A stretch of 64,000 bases of DNA. Origin: Ferrovaceae bacterium. GTDB lineage: Bacteria > Pseudomonadota > Gammaproteobacteria > Burkholderiales > Ferrovaceae. Below the pieces are notes generated by a model. The model was given only the letters and a program-made list of their open reading frames with translations, ran no database searches and was not told the origin of the DNA. Location of the stretch: positions 136,310 through 200,309 of the forward strand of contig DAICZS010000001.1 of NCBI GenBank assembly GCA_027311025.1, in the 5' to 3' direction. The position numbers were made by a program, and so were the translations under genes. Below are positions 47,050-55,906 of the stretch, piece after piece; positions within the stretch are counted from its first letter, which is position 1; every line of letters begins with the position of its first letter.

Positions 47050-47253
47050 TCAGCCGCCGCCGACGGCGACCACGATTTCGAGGTGATCACCCGCATTCAG
47101 AAGGGTTTCATCAAAGCGGCTTCTGGGAACGATCTCACCATTTCTTTCCACGGCAATGCGACGCTGCGTCAGCGCTAATTGAGAAATCAGCTGGGTCACC
47201 GTGGGGGCAGTTTCAAAGCTGCGATCCTGACCGTTAATGGTAAGCTGTATCAC
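47050..47253 (-). CDS. thiS: Sulfur carrier protein ThiS
   Basis: The 67-residue ubiquitin-like carrier ends in VAVGGG; the terminal Gly-Gly is the site of adenylation and thiocarboxylation that feeds sulfur to ThiG. The start MIQLTINGQ is typical. It heads thiS-thiG-trmB and is divergent from the tRNA-Gly gene. Bases 47254-47307 carry no recognisable motif except its presumed promoter. Confidence 0.95.
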   Translation of the reverse strand: MIQLTINGQDRSFETAPTVTQLISQLALTQRRIAVERNGEIVPRSRFDETLLNAGDHLEIVVAVGGG

Positions 47254-47307
47254 GGGTGTCGGGTATCCTTCAATGCGCCCATTCTACCATGAGCGCAGGG
47301 CCTCTCA

Positions 47308-47337
47308 TTGAGACCCCTTTCAAAAATGGCGTAGAAT
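47308..47337 (+). promoter_or_regulatory. Promoter of tRNA-Gly
   Basis: TTGAGA and TAGAAT (five of six consensus bases each) are 18 bp apart. The predicted start lies about 5 bp before the mature tRNA. A transcript could continue into mutY, 20 bp beyond the tRNA. Confidence 0.7.
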
Positions 47338-47348
47338 AGCCGCTTTCC

Positions 47349-47422
47349 GCGGGTGTAGCTCAATGGCAGAGCAGAAGCTTCCCAAGCTTAAGACGAGGGT
47401 TCGATTCCCTTCACCCGCTCCA
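47349..47422 (+). tRNA. tRNA-Gly (anticodon CCC)
   Basis: The 74-nt cloverleaf has a 7-bp acceptor stem GCGGGTG/CACCCGC, D arm GCTC/GAGC, anticodon loop TTCCCAA (CCC), T arm GAGGG/CCCTT-type with TTCGATT, and an encoded CCA. The top pair of the anticodon stem (G27-A43) is a mismatch. It decodes GGG. Confidence 0.96.
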
Positions 47423-47441
47423 GTACGCTTCAGGTGCGGCG

Positions 47442-48518
47442 TTGCCTGAATTCTCGGCGCTGGTGGTTGCATGGCAACGGCGACAGGGTCGCCATGACCT
47501 GCCCTGGCAGCAAACCCGCGACCCCTACCGGATCTGGCTGTCGGAGATCATGCTCCAGCAAACCCAGGTGGCCACGGTGATCCCCTATTACCAGCGCTTC
47601 ATGGCGCGTTTTCCCGATGTGTTGACCCTGGCCTCCGCCGAGGAGGACGAGGTGCTGACTCATTGGTCCGGGCTGGGGTACTACGCCAGGGCGCGCAACC
47701 TGCACCATGCCGCACGGCTGGTGGCAGGCCATTCTGATGCCTGCTTTCCCCGGGACCTCGCAGGGTTGATGGCGCTGCCGGGGGTGGGGCGATCTACGGC
47801 CGCAGCCATTGCCGCGTTTGCCTATGGGCATGGCGAGGCCATTCTGGATGGCAATGTGCGGCGCGTACTGATGCGTGTTTTTGCCGTACCGGGTTATCCG
47901 GGCAACGCATTGGTGCAGAAGGCGTTGTGGTCGCTTGCGGAAAGCCTCGTCCCCACGCGTGACATCGAAGCGTATACCCAGGGGCTGATGGATATCGGGG
48001 CCACCCTCTGCACGCAGCGCCGTCCCCGCTGCGGCGATTGCCCCCTGGGCTCGCGTTGTGAGGCCCACCAGACGGGAACCGTGGCACGCTACCCCGCTCC
48101 AAAACCCGCGCGTCTCGTTCCAGAGCGTGCCACCCGCATGCTGCTGATCCAACGGGGCGAACACCTGCTTCTGGAGAAGCGGCCGCGTGGCGGCATCTGG
48201 GGTGGATTATGGAGCTTTCCCGAAGCCTCCCTGGAAGACGATCCCGTGGCGAGCCTGAAAACGCGCTGGGGGCTGGAAGTGCTTTCACGGTTCACGCTAC
48301 CGCCGTTGCGACATGCCTTCACCCATTATCGGCTGCACATCCACCCGCTGCTGCTCGCCGTGGGTCGAGATCAGGGCCCTGCCGACGGTGCCGGGTTGTT
48401 GTGGCTTGATCGCGCGGATGTGGTGCATGCTGCGGTGCCAACGCCGGTACGAAAAGTGCTGAACCTACTCGACCAGCTCGCGGTGGATGACGCGCACGGC
48501 GTGGGTGGATTGAAGTGA
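47442..48518 (+). CDS. mutY: Adenine DNA glycosylase MutY
   Basis: MutY removes adenine mispaired with 8-oxoguanine. The 358-residue protein has LSEIMLQQTQV, the helix-hairpin-helix LPGVGRSTAAAI, catalytic Asp in ILDGNVRRVL, the 4Fe-4S cysteines C190-x6-C197-x2-C200-x5-C206 and a C-terminal NUDIX-like 8-oxoG-recognition domain. TTG at 47442 is the only start that gives the conserved N-terminus; it lies 19 bp after the tRNA. The last 54 bp overlap the convergent rapZ gene. Confidence 0.94.
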   Translation: MPEFSALVVAWQRRQGRHDLPWQQTRDPYRIWLSEIMLQQTQVATVIPYYQRFMARFPDVLTLASAEEDEVLTHWSGLGYYARARNLHHAARLVAGHSDACFPRDLAGLMALPGVGRSTAAAIAAFAYGHGEAILDGNVRRVLMRVFAVPGYPGNALVQKALWSLAESLVPTRDIEAYTQGLMDIGATLCTQRRPRCGDCPLGSRCEAHQTGTVARYPAPKPARLVPERATRMLLIQRGEHLLLEKRPRGGIWGGLWSFPEASLEDDPVASLKTRWGLEVLSRFTLPPLRHAFTHYRLHIHPLLLAVGRDQGPADGAGLLWLDRADVVHAAVPTPVRKVLNLLDQLAVDDAHGVGGLK

Positions 48519-49319
48519 GCGGGCCAGGGATTCTGCCAGGTAGACCGAGCGATGCTGGCCTCCGGTGCAGCCAATGGCGACCGTGAGCGCGGTGCGGTTG
48601 TCACGGATGAATTCTGGCGTCCAGCGGCTGATGAATTGACGGATGTCATCAAACATCCGCTGGGTCATGGGGATGCTTTCAAGAAACTGGATGATTTCGG
48701 GGTCCTTTCCCGACAGGGGGCGAAGCCTGGGATCATAGTAAGGGTTGGGAATGCACCGCACGTCAAAGACGAAATCGGCATCCAGCGGAATGCCGTGCTT
48801 GAAACCAAAAGATTCGAAAAACAGGGTCAGGCGCGACGGGTCGAGCTGAACGAAGTCGCGGACCCAGGCGCGCAGGGTATTGGGCGAGACATTGGTGGTG
48901 TCGATGCGGCGCGCAATGCCCGCCACCGTCTCCAGGAGCGCGCGTTCGGCGCTGATGCATTCGGCAATGGACAGGCGGCCATTGGCCAGGGGGTGGGGTC
49001 GCCGGGTTTCAGAAAAACGACGAACCAGTTCCTGCGCGCTGGCATCGAGAAACAACAGGCGGACATCCAGGCCCCGCTTGTGCAGGAATGAGAGCGTGTC
49101 GGGCAAGCGCTTGACAGCTTCGCCGCCCCTGGCGTCGAGGGTCATGGCAATGCGGTGTTCGCCGCGTTCCACCAGGCCCTCGATGATGTCGGTCACGAAA
49201 GCGAGAGGCAGGTTGTCCATGGCAAAATAACCGGCGTCTTCGAGAACGCGCAGGGCCACGGATTTACCCGAGCCAGACAGACCGCTGATCAACACGATCT
49301 GGGGCGCGCTGTCAGTCAT
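48465..49319 (-). CDS. rapZ: RapZ-family nucleotide-binding protein
   Basis: The 284-residue protein has the P-loop GLSGSGKS (13-20), LDARGGEAVKRL and the C-terminal RNA-binding-type region with IGCTGGQHRSVYL. In enteric bacteria RapZ is an adaptor that targets a small RNA of glmS control to RNase E and senses glucosamine-6-phosphate; whether this holds here is unknown. The ATG at 49319 overlaps the hprK stop by 8 bp. It ends the ten-gene run and overlaps mutY by 54 bp tail to tail. Confidence 0.94.
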   Translation of the reverse strand: MTDSAPQIVLISGLSGSGKSVALRVLEDAGYFAMDNLPLAFVTDIIEGLVERGEHRIAMTLDARGGEAVKRLPDTLSFLHKRGLDVRLLFLDASAQELVRRFSETRRPHPLANGRLSIAECISAERALLETVAGIARRIDTTNVSPNTLRAWVRDFVQLDPSRLTLFFESFGFKHGIPLDADFVFDVRCIPNPYYDPRLRPLSGKDPEIIQFLESIPMTQRMFDDIRQFISRWTPEFIRDNRTALTVAIGCTGGQHRSVYLAESLARSLQSTHAVRVIHRELVE

Positions 49320-50280
49320 GGGATTCCGAATCGGGCAGCAGCTGTTCTTCGGCCATGAATTCTGCCTGGCGCCGGACGAACTGTTCAGTGCTGTCGATGC
49401 CGCGTTGCGAAAGAATGAAGTTTCGCGTGGCGGCTTCAACCAGCACTGCCAGGTTGCGGCCGATGGCCACGGGCAGCACCACCCGGGGCACCTGCAGGCC
49501 CAGGATATTCTGGGTCTTGTTATTGCCGGGCAGGCGATCCAGTGCCGACAGGTCCCCTCCGGGGGGACGTTCCAGGTGCACGATCAGTTTCAGGTTCTTG
49601 CGAGGGCGTACAGCCGTTTCGCCAAAAATGGAACGGATGTTGATGAGCCCCAGCCCACGCACTTCCAGAAAATCACGCAGCAGCGGTGGGCACCGGCCTT
49701 GGAGGGTTTCAGGACCGATTCTGTAGAGCTCCACGACATCGTCGGCCACGAGTCCGTGACCCCGGGTAATCAGCTCCAGCGCCAGTTCGCTTTTGCCGAC
49801 GGCAGAATCGCCAGTGATCAGCACCCCCACTTCCAGAATGACCATGAACACGCCATGGAGCGTGATTTCTTCGGCCAGCTCCTGGCTGAGATAATGCCGC
49901 AACAGGTTGATGACGGTCGCACTGGGGACGGGAGAGCCAATGACCGGAACGCCATGGTTTTCGGCAGCGGCGCCCAGTGCTTCGGGCAGCAGGCCCCCGT
50001 CCGCGATGATGATGGTGGCCAGGTCTTCTGAAAAAATATTTTCGAAGGCACGCTGCAGGGCAGCGCCATCCAGTCCCAGCAGGTAAGTGATTTCCATCTG
50101 CCCCAATACCTGAAACCGGTGTGGGTGGGTCAGGTTGAGGTGGGCAATGAGACCTGCGCGAGGGTCCGTGAGGCTGCCCACGGGCGCAGCACGCTGGCAG
50201 CCTTGGCGCCCCGCCAGCCAGACGAGATCAAGCTTCTCGCGGTTTTCGTTAAACAGCCGCTGAACGCTGACGTCGGGCAT
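49312..50280 (-). CDS. hprK: HPr kinase/phosphorylase
   Basis: HprK phosphorylates and dephosphorylates a regulatory serine of HPr-type proteins. The 322-residue protein has the P-loop GDSAVGKS (157-164), DDVVELYRI and the family signature VRGLGLINIRSIFGETAV. Lying between ptsN and rapZ it belongs to a nitrogen-type PTS, known from betaproteobacteria; the HPr and EI genes are outside the window. Its ATG lies inside the end of ptsN (32-bp overlap). Confidence 0.95.
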   Translation of the reverse strand: MPDVSVQRLFNENREKLDLVWLAGRQGCQRAAPVGSLTDPRAGLIAHLNLTHPHRFQVLGQMEITYLLGLDGAALQRAFENIFSEDLATIIIADGGLLPEALGAAAENHGVPVIGSPVPSATVINLLRHYLSQELAEEITLHGVFMVILEVGVLITGDSAVGKSELALELITRGHGLVADDVVELYRIGPETLQGRCPPLLRDFLEVRGLGLINIRSIFGETAVRPRKNLKLIVHLERPPGGDLSALDRLPGNNKTQNILGLQVPRVVLPVAIGRNLAVLVEAATRNFILSQRGIDSTEQFVRRQAEFMAEEQLLPDSESHD

Positions 50281-50734
50281 TCGGGGTCCATTCCTTCAGG
50301 ATGCGCCAGGCTTGCGATGCGTCAACCGCCGCGAGCAGGGCCTGGCGTAGTTCGGAATCATTGAACATTTCGGCGATTTCGCTCAGAAGCTTCAGGTGTT
50401 GCTCGTTGGCATGTTCGGGTACCAGAAGGGCAAAGGCCATTTTCACGTTCTGACCGTCCGGCGATTCGAAGGGGATGTCGCCAGAAATCCTGATGAAGGC
50501 ACATAGCGTATCCCGCAAGCCTTTCAGACGCCCGTGGGGCAGGGCAAAACCGTGGCCCAGGCCCGTGGAACCCAGTTTTTCGCGGTTGAACAAGGCATCA
50601 AAGACCTGGCTGCGAGATACCTGATGCTGGTTTTCGAAGAGAATGCCGATCTGCTCAAACAGGCGCTTCTTGCTGGTGACATCCAGGTCCAGGAGCACAT
50701 GGGCGGGATCAAGCAGTTGCTGAACGGAGATCAT
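50249..50734 (-). CDS. ptsN: Nitrogen-PTS EIIA protein PtsN
   Basis: PtsN is the terminal phospho-acceptor of the regulatory nitrogen PTS. The 161-residue EIIA has its probable phosphohistidine H67 in GFALPHGRL and the LLVPEHANEQHLKLLSEIA segment. It lies 14 bp downstream of hpf and overlaps hprK by 32 bp, so the two are tightly coupled. Confidence 0.95.
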   Translation of the reverse strand: MISVQQLLDPAHVLLDLDVTSKKRLFEQIGILFENQHQVSRSQVFDALFNREKLGSTGLGHGFALPHGRLKGLRDTLCAFIRISGDIPFESPDGQNVKMAFALLVPEHANEQHLKLLSEIAEMFNDSELRQALLAAVDASQAWRILKEWTPNARRQRSAAV

Positions 50735-50748
50735 GATCGCTGCCGAAG

Positions 50749-51072
50749 TCAGTCGGATGCCAGATGCTTGATGGGTTGACCGTTGCGTTGATCGTTCTGC
50801 TTTTCCTTGTGACGGATGATTTGCCGGTCCAGCGTATGGACCAATGCATCAATGGCAGCGTACATGTCGGCGTCGGTGGCTTCGACGAACAGGTCGCGTC
50901 CGTTGACATGGACGTTGGCTTCCACGTGCTGGTTGAGCTTCTCCACGGTGAGTATCACGCTGACATCGATGGGCGAGTCAAAATGCCTTTTGACCCGTTC
51001 CAGTTTATCCACGACATAATCCCGGATGGCTGGTGTGACTTCAACATGTTGCCCTGTGACCGTGATGTTCAT
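50749..51072 (-). CDS. hpf: Ribosome hibernation-promoting factor (short form)
   Basis: The 107-residue protein binds the 30S subunit and helps form inactive ribosome dimers in stationary phase. It starts MNITVTGQHVEVTPAIRDYV and has the beta-alpha-beta fold with DLFVEATDADMYAAIDALV; it lacks the long C-terminal dimerisation domain. AAGGAG lies 8 nt before the ATG. It follows rpoN by 19 bp, the usual rpoN-hpf-ptsN order. Confidence 0.96.
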   Translation of the reverse strand: MNITVTGQHVEVTPAIRDYVVDKLERVKRHFDSPIDVSVILTVEKLNQHVEANVHVNGRDLFVEATDADMYAAIDALVHTLDRQIIRHKEKQNDQRNGQPIKHLASD

Positions 51073-51091
51073 TTTAAGCTCCTTCGATAAA

Positions 51092-52507
51092 CTACAGCGT
51101 TTTGCGTTGGTTGGCCGGGTGGATTTGCATGGCTTCACGGTATTTGGCCACAGTACGCCGCGCCACCACGAGGCCCTGATGAGCCAGAATATCTGAAATT
51201 CGGTTGTCGGACAGCGGGGACCTGCAGTCTTCGGCACTGATCAACTGTTTGATGAGGGCCCTGATCGCGGTGGACGAGGCGGCTCCCCCTGCTTCCGTGC
51301 CGACGTGGCTGCTGAAAAAGTATTTCAACTCAAACAGCCCGCGCGGAGTCAGCATGTACTTTTGCGTGGTGACCCTGGAAATCGTGGATTCATGAAGCCC
51401 CAGCGTATCGGCAATTTCCCTGAGAACGAGGGGCCGCATGGCCACTTCGCCGTGCTCGAGAAAGTTTTGCTGTCGTTCGACGATGGCCTGCGATACGCGC
51501 AGGATGGTTTCAAACCGTTGTTGTATGTTTTTGACCAGCCAGCGCGCTTCCTGCAATTGGCTGGACAACTGGCCACCCGGATCGCGCCCCCCCTTCATGA
51601 GGTTGGCATAGAGGGCGTTGATGCGCAATCGGGGCATCACTTCCCGATTCAGGGCGACGGTCCACTTTCCTTTGACTTTTTTGACGATGACGTCCGGAGC
51701 CACATAGCGCGTTTCAACCTGTACGAAGGCGGCGCCTGGTTTTGGATCGAGTTGGGTGATCAGCTTGCGCGCCTGCCGCAGGGTTTCATCGCCGATGCCC
51801 AGAGTCTTCTTGAGGCGGGAAAAGTCGCGGGCCGCCAGCAGGGACAGGTGATTCTTGACGATCGCCAGCGCAGCCGTGCGGCCTTCCATAGCCTCTGGCA
51901 GTGTGCGAAGCTGCAACGCCAGGCATTCCGACAAATCGTGGGCACCTACGCCAGCAGGGTCGAGGGATTGCAGCAGGCTCAGCGCGACCTGGATTTCCTC
52001 GGGCTCGACGGCCAGCGATTCGGGGAACGCATCCTGCAGCTCTTCCAGGGTGAGCGGCAGGTATCCGGATTCATCAAGGTTGGCCAGCAGCAGTGAAATC
52101 AACTGGTGGTCGCGTTCGTTCAGGGTCATGAGCCGCAACTGGGCAGACAAATGGTCGACCAGCGTGAGGTGCGTGCTGGCTTGTTGCGGCGATTCAGCCT
52201 CGTCTTCGTGATCGTGCCAGGTTCCTCCCAACAGCTCGTCCGGGCTCCAGGTTTCTGGAGCCTTCCAGTCGTTGGTGGTATCCGTTTCGCCGCTTTCCAT
52301 GAGGTCTGGAAGGGGCTCTGGCGCAGCCTGAAACGACGGGGCTTCAGTGCCAGGTTCTTCGCGTTCCAGCAGCGGGTTTTGCATCAGGAACTTTTCCAGC
52401 TCCTGATCGAGATCCATTGTGGAAAGCTGCAATAGGCGGATGGACTGCTGCAATTGCGGCGTCAGCGCCAGATGCTGCGAATGTTTGAGCTGTAGGTTGA
52501 CCTTCAT
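51092..52507 (-). CDS. rpoN: RNA polymerase sigma-54 factor
   Basis: RpoN directs RNA polymerase to -24/-12 promoters that need an AAA+ activator such as NtrC. The 471-residue protein has the Gln-rich region I (LTPQLQQSIRLLQLS), an acidic region II (about 55-120), the core-binding domain and the RpoN box ARRTVAKYREAM near the C-terminus. It starts 3 bp after lptB ends. A target promoter (glnA) and its activator (ntrC) are also in this window. Confidence 0.98.
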   Translation of the reverse strand: MKVNLQLKHSQHLALTPQLQQSIRLLQLSTMDLDQELEKFLMQNPLLEREEPGTEAPSFQAAPEPLPDLMESGETDTTNDWKAPETWSPDELLGGTWHDHEDEAESPQQASTHLTLVDHLSAQLRLMTLNERDHQLISLLLANLDESGYLPLTLEELQDAFPESLAVEPEEIQVALSLLQSLDPAGVGAHDLSECLALQLRTLPEAMEGRTAALAIVKNHLSLLAARDFSRLKKTLGIGDETLRQARKLITQLDPKPGAAFVQVETRYVAPDVIVKKVKGKWTVALNREVMPRLRINALYANLMKGGRDPGGQLSSQLQEARWLVKNIQQRFETILRVSQAIVERQQNFLEHGEVAMRPLVLREIADTLGLHESTISRVTTQKYMLTPRGLFELKYFFSSHVGTEAGGAASSTAIRALIKQLISAEDCRSPLSDNRISDILAHQGLVVARRTVAKYREAMQIHPANQRKTL

Positions 52508-52510
52508 GGC

Positions 52511-53233
52511 TCAAAGCTTGAAATGTTCACCCAGATACACCTTTCTCACGCTTTCATTATAGATGATTTCATCCGGGTGGCCAGCGGCCAGCACGGACCC
52601 CTGGTTGATGATGTAGGCGCGATCGCAGATGCCGAGTGTTTCCCGAACGTTGTGGTCGGTAATCAGCACGCCAATGCCGCGCTGCTTGAGAAAACGGATG
52701 ATTTGCTGGATGTCCATGACGGCAATGGGATCGACGCCGGCAAAGGGTTCGTCCAGCAGGATGAAGCGCGGCCTGGTGGCGAGTGCCCGGGCAATTTCCA
52801 CGCGCCTGCGTTCGCCCCCCGACAGGCTGATGGCCTGGTTGTTGCGCAGGTGGGCAATGTGGAGTTCTTCCAGCAGCTCATCGAGTTCCTGAAGACAGTC
52901 TTGTTCGGACAGGCCCCGCAGTTCAAGGATGGAGCGGATGTTCTCGGCAACGGTCATGCGTCTGAAAATGGATGCTTCCTGGGGCAGATAGGACAGACCG
53001 AGCTGGGATCGACGATGGATGGGCAAGAGGCTGATCCGATTCGAGTCCAGAAAAATGTCACCGTCATCCAGCGGGATCAAGCCCACGATCATGTAGAAGC
53101 AGGTGGTTTTTCCGGCGCCGTTGGGACCGAGCAGCCCGACCACCTCGCCATTTTCCACGGACAGAGAAACGTCCTTGACCACGATTCTGGAGCGGTAGCG
53201 TTTGACCAGGTGTTCAGCGCGCAACAGGCTCAT
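52511..53233 (-). CDS. lptB: LPS export ABC transporter ATPase LptB
   Basis: LptB powers extraction of lipopolysaccharide from the inner membrane with LptF and LptG. The 240-residue protein has Walker [10 protein letters not shown], signature LSGGERRR, Walker [11 protein letters not shown] and the switch TDHNVRETL. The ATG overlaps the lptA stop by 4 nt. lptF and lptG lie elsewhere. Confidence 0.97.
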   Translation of the reverse strand: MSLLRAEHLVKRYRSRIVVKDVSLSVENGEVVGLLGPNGAGKTTCFYMIVGLIPLDDGDIFLDSNRISLLPIHRRSQLGLSYLPQEASIFRRMTVAENIRSILELRGLSEQDCLQELDELLEELHIAHLRNNQAISLSGGERRRVEIARALATRPRFILLDEPFAGVDPIAVMDIQQIIRFLKQRGIGVLITDHNVRETLGICDRAYIINQGSVLAAGHPDEIIYNESVRKVYLGEHFKL

Positions 53234-53820
53234 GGGGCCACTTCCGGATCGCGTTTGAGTTGTGGAGAGGGCGAGGCGGCCGGTTTCGTCTTGTCGCCCT
53301 TGGGCTGCAAGGTGACGTGAACGCGCCCATTGGGGTTGGCCTGCCCGCCTTCTGCGGCGCCAGCCCCGCGCGCCTGGAGAAATTCCGTCTTGGTGTCGTA
53401 CGACAGGTAATTGCCCCGGATTTCATCCTTGTCGCGGCGCACGAGGGCCTTGTCGAACAATTCAATGCGGTCCAGTTTGCCGTTGTATTCCACATGCTGT
53501 GCCATGCCATCCACCCATTCGTTCAACCCTTCGCGTTTTTGCCTGAAGGTCACCGGGTTGCCATAGGCCGTGGCAAATTTGAAGCCCTCGGGATCTTCGC
53601 GCACGGTCATGTCGTCCGCAGTCAGGCGCAAGGTCCCCTGGGTGAGAATGACGCGCCCTTCAAAATGCGTCGATTTTTTATTGTCGTCAGCGGTCATCTT
53701 GTCGGCTTCTATGTTGACCGGTTTATCCCTGTCGGCACGCTCGGCGTGAACGGGCAGGCAGAAAACCAGCAGCAAGGCAGCCTCAAGGGTGATGCGGCGG
53801 CAGATAGGTGACTTTTGCAC
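53230..53820 (-). CDS. lptA: Periplasmic LPS bridge protein LptA
   Basis: LptA forms the periplasmic bridge that carries LPS to the outer membrane. The 196-residue protein has a signal peptide (about 1-26, ending VHA) and the OstA core: [33 protein letters not shown]. It ends in a long Pro/Lys-rich tail. GTG at 53820 is the only start that gives a full signal peptide, and it overlaps lptC by 38 bp. Confidence 0.93.
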   Translation of the reverse strand: MQKSPICRRITLEAALLLVFCLPVHAERADRDKPVNIEADKMTADDNKKSTHFEGRVILTQGTLRLTADDMTVREDPEGFKFATAYGNPVTFRQKREGLNEWVDGMAQHVEYNGKLDRIELFDKALVRRDKDEIRGNYLSYDTKTEFLQARGAGAAEGGQANPNGRVHVTLQPKGDKTKPAASPSPQLKRDPEVAP

Positions 53821-54367
53821 GAGTGAATTCAGCTATTCGGGTTTTATTGTTGACGATCATGCTCAGCGCGGTCAGGGTGTCCTTTCCGTAGTTGATGACC
53901 ACGGGTTGATCGGTCTGCCCGATGCCGCGTTGAGGAAATACCTTGAGCGTGGAAGTCCTGACGACGGTCAATGGCTGGTCCTGGGTGGGTTCGCGTGTCA
54001 CCACGACGTTACCCGTGAATACGACTTCATCCTCGCGCCCCGAGCGTACCGCGCGTTCGGAGCGTACCGTAACAGCTGGTGCATCGGGTTCGAGGGACGT
54101 AAAAATGACCTCATCAAAATGAGAAGTGTCATCGTCAGGGTAATGTACCATCTTCCGCGCACTCAACGTGTAGTGAATCTGTCCGTTATCTCCCAGCTGC
54201 CGTGCGGCGAAGCGTTCCATGATCAGGTCTGGATCATGGGTCATGGCCCGACCCTCCGGCAATGCGTTGCTTTCCACCACGCGCCACAACCAGGCACTGA
54301 CCATGGCCAGCAGCAAAACCACGGCCACCGGCGTCCAGGCTTCGAGATTGTGGCTTAACTTTGCCAT
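53783..54367 (-). CDS. lptC: LPS export protein LptC
   Basis: LptC is a bitopic inner-membrane protein linking LptBFG to LptA. The 194-residue protein has one N-terminal helix (about 12-31) and a periplasmic OstA-like fold (LSARKMVHYPDDDTS, FTGNVVVTRE, TLTALSMIVNNKTRIAEF). The ATG at 54367 overlaps the kdsC end by 13 bp; the longer open frame upstream is the kdsC shadow. Sequence divergence is normal for LptC. Confidence 0.92.
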   Translation of the reverse strand: MAKLSHNLEAWTPVAVVLLLAMVSAWLWRVVESNALPEGRAMTHDPDLIMERFAARQLGDNGQIHYTLSARKMVHYPDDDTSHFDEVIFTSLEPDAPAVTVRSERAVRSGREDEVVFTGNVVVTREPTQDQPLTVVRTSTLKVFPQRGIGQTDQPVVINYGKDTLTALSMIVNNKTRIAEFTRAKVTYLPPHHP

Positions 54368-54873
54368 TTTCCTTGTGCATCCAGCATCATTTCGGCAGCA
54401 CAGCGCACGGCGCCCTTTCCGCCGCCCACGGGGGAAATCCAGTGGGCCTGGTTGCGAATCAGCACCGGGGCTTCGGGGACGGTGAGCGCCAGGCCACATT
54501 TTTCGAGGACGGGAAGGTCGGGAAGGTCATCGCCCATGTAGGCGCATTGCGTCCAGTCCAGTCCCAATTGTTCCAGAAGGGTTTGGCAGGAGACGAGCTT
54601 GTCGGCTGAACCCTGGATGACGTGGCGAATGCCCAACTCACGGGCGCGCACGTCCACGATGGATGAGCTGCGCCCGGTCACGATGGCCAGGATGATCCCC
54701 GCATTCTGCAGCAGTTTCAGACCCAGTCCGTCGCGGACATGGAAGGTTTTGAGTTCGCGGCCAGTGCTGTCAAAGGTCAGGCTTCCATCCGTCATGATGC
54801 CGTCCACATCGAAGGCGGCGATCCGGATGGGTCGGGCCCGGGCGGCCAGGGCTTCTGGGCTGAGCAGCGACAT
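54355..54873 (-). CDS. kdsC: 3-deoxy-D-manno-octulosonate 8-phosphate phosphatase
   Basis: KdsC releases phosphate from KDO-8-P to give KDO for LPS. The 172-residue HAD-fold enzyme has FDVDGIMTDG with D22 and D24, VTGRSS, and MGDDLPDLPV. It lacks a cap domain, as is typical of this tetrameric subfamily. It follows kdsD by 5 bp. Confidence 0.95.
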   Translation of the reverse strand: MSLLSPEALAARARPIRIAAFDVDGIMTDGSLTFDSTGRELKTFHVRDGLGLKLLQNAGIILAIVTGRSSSIVDVRARELGIRHVIQGSADKLVSCQTLLEQLGLDWTQCAYMGDDLPDLPVLEKCGLALTVPEAPVLIRNQAHWISPVGGGKGAVRCAAEMMLDAQGKWQS

Positions 54874-54878
54874 GGTTT

Positions 54879-55883
54879 TCAGACGATGCCGGCGCGAAGC
54901 AGGTCGTGCATGTTGAAAGCGCCGACCAGGCGCTGGGCTCCATCAACGACGAACAATCCGAAGATCTTGCGGTCCTGCATGATGGATGCCGCTTCGGCGG
55001 CCAGCTTGTCGGGATGCGTCACGATGGGGTGGGTGGTCATCAGTTGGCTCACGCGTACGTCGTGAATGGCCGTATGGCCCCTTTCCAGGGCCCGGCGCAG
55101 GTCGCCATCGGTAAAGATGCCCTGCAACCGGCCCATGTCGTCCACCACGGCCGTCATTCCCAACGCCTTGCTGGACATTTCCACCAGCGCCTGGGCCACG
55201 GTTGCGTCCATGGGGACGCGCGGAACGCGCTCATCCTGATGCATGACGTCCTGGACCATGAGCAGCAATTTTTTGCCCAGCGCACCGCCAGGATGGGTTC
55301 GGGCAAAGTCAGCGGCAGAAAAACCACGTGCCTTGAGCAGGGTGACTGCCAGGGCGTCGCCCAGGGCCAGTACGGCCGTGGTACTGGCTGTGGGTGCGAG
55401 GTTGAGCGGGCAGGCCTCGCGTGGAACCGAAGCGTCCAGGTGCACGTCAGCCAGACGGGCCAGGCGGGATTGTGGATTGCCCGTAATGGCAATCATGCGG
55501 GTGCCGCGCCGCTTGAGCAGGGGGGCAATCACCAGCAACTCATCGCTTTCTCCAGAATTGGACAGGGCGATGAGAATGTCGTCGGCGGCAATCATGCCCA
55601 GGTCGCCATGGCCGGCTTCGGCCGGATGCATGAAAAAAGCGGGCGTGCCCGTGCTGGCCAGGGTGGAGGCGATCTTGTTGGCGATGTGGCCTGACTTGCC
55701 GATGCCGCTGACGACGACGCGGCCCCTGCATTCCAGCATCAGGTGGTGCGCAGCGACGAAGGTGCCGTCAAGGCGCCCCGAGAGCTGCCCGATGGCCTCC
55801 GCTTCTATCTCCAGAACTTCGCGTGCCAAATCAAGAATGACGGCATCTTTCATGGGGGCTCGATGAGTTGTCTCGGTAATCAT
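54879..55883 (-). CDS. kdsD: D-arabinose 5-phosphate isomerase
   Basis: KdsD turns ribulose-5-P into arabinose-5-P, the first committed precursor of KDO. The protein (about 334 residues) has an SIS sugar-isomerase domain (VVVSGIGKSGHIANK, STGTPAFFMHPAEAGHGDLGM) and two CBS repeats at the C-terminus. Starts at 55883 and 55853 are both possible: a perfect TATAAT (minus strand, 55892-55897) lies so close to 55883 that the later ATG may be the real one. It opens the ten-gene run kdsD to rapZ. Confidence 0.94.
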   Translation of the reverse strand: MITETTHRAPMKDAVILDLAREVLEIEAEAIGQLSGRLDGTFVAAHHLMLECRGRVVVSGIGKSGHIANKIASTLASTGTPAFFMHPAEAGHGDLGMIAADDILIALSNSGESDELLVIAPLLKRRGTRMIAITGNPQSRLARLADVHLDASVPREACPLNLAPTASTTAVLALGDALAVTLLKARGFSAADFARTHPGGALGKKLLLMVQDVMHQDERVPRVPMDATVAQALVEMSSKALGMTAVVDDMGRLQGIFTDGDLRRALERGHTAIHDVRVSQLMTTHPIVTHPDKLAAEAASIMQDRKIFGLFVVDGAQRLVGAFNMHDLLRAGIV

Positions 55884-55906
55884 GGCGAACAATTATACTT
55901 GAGGGC

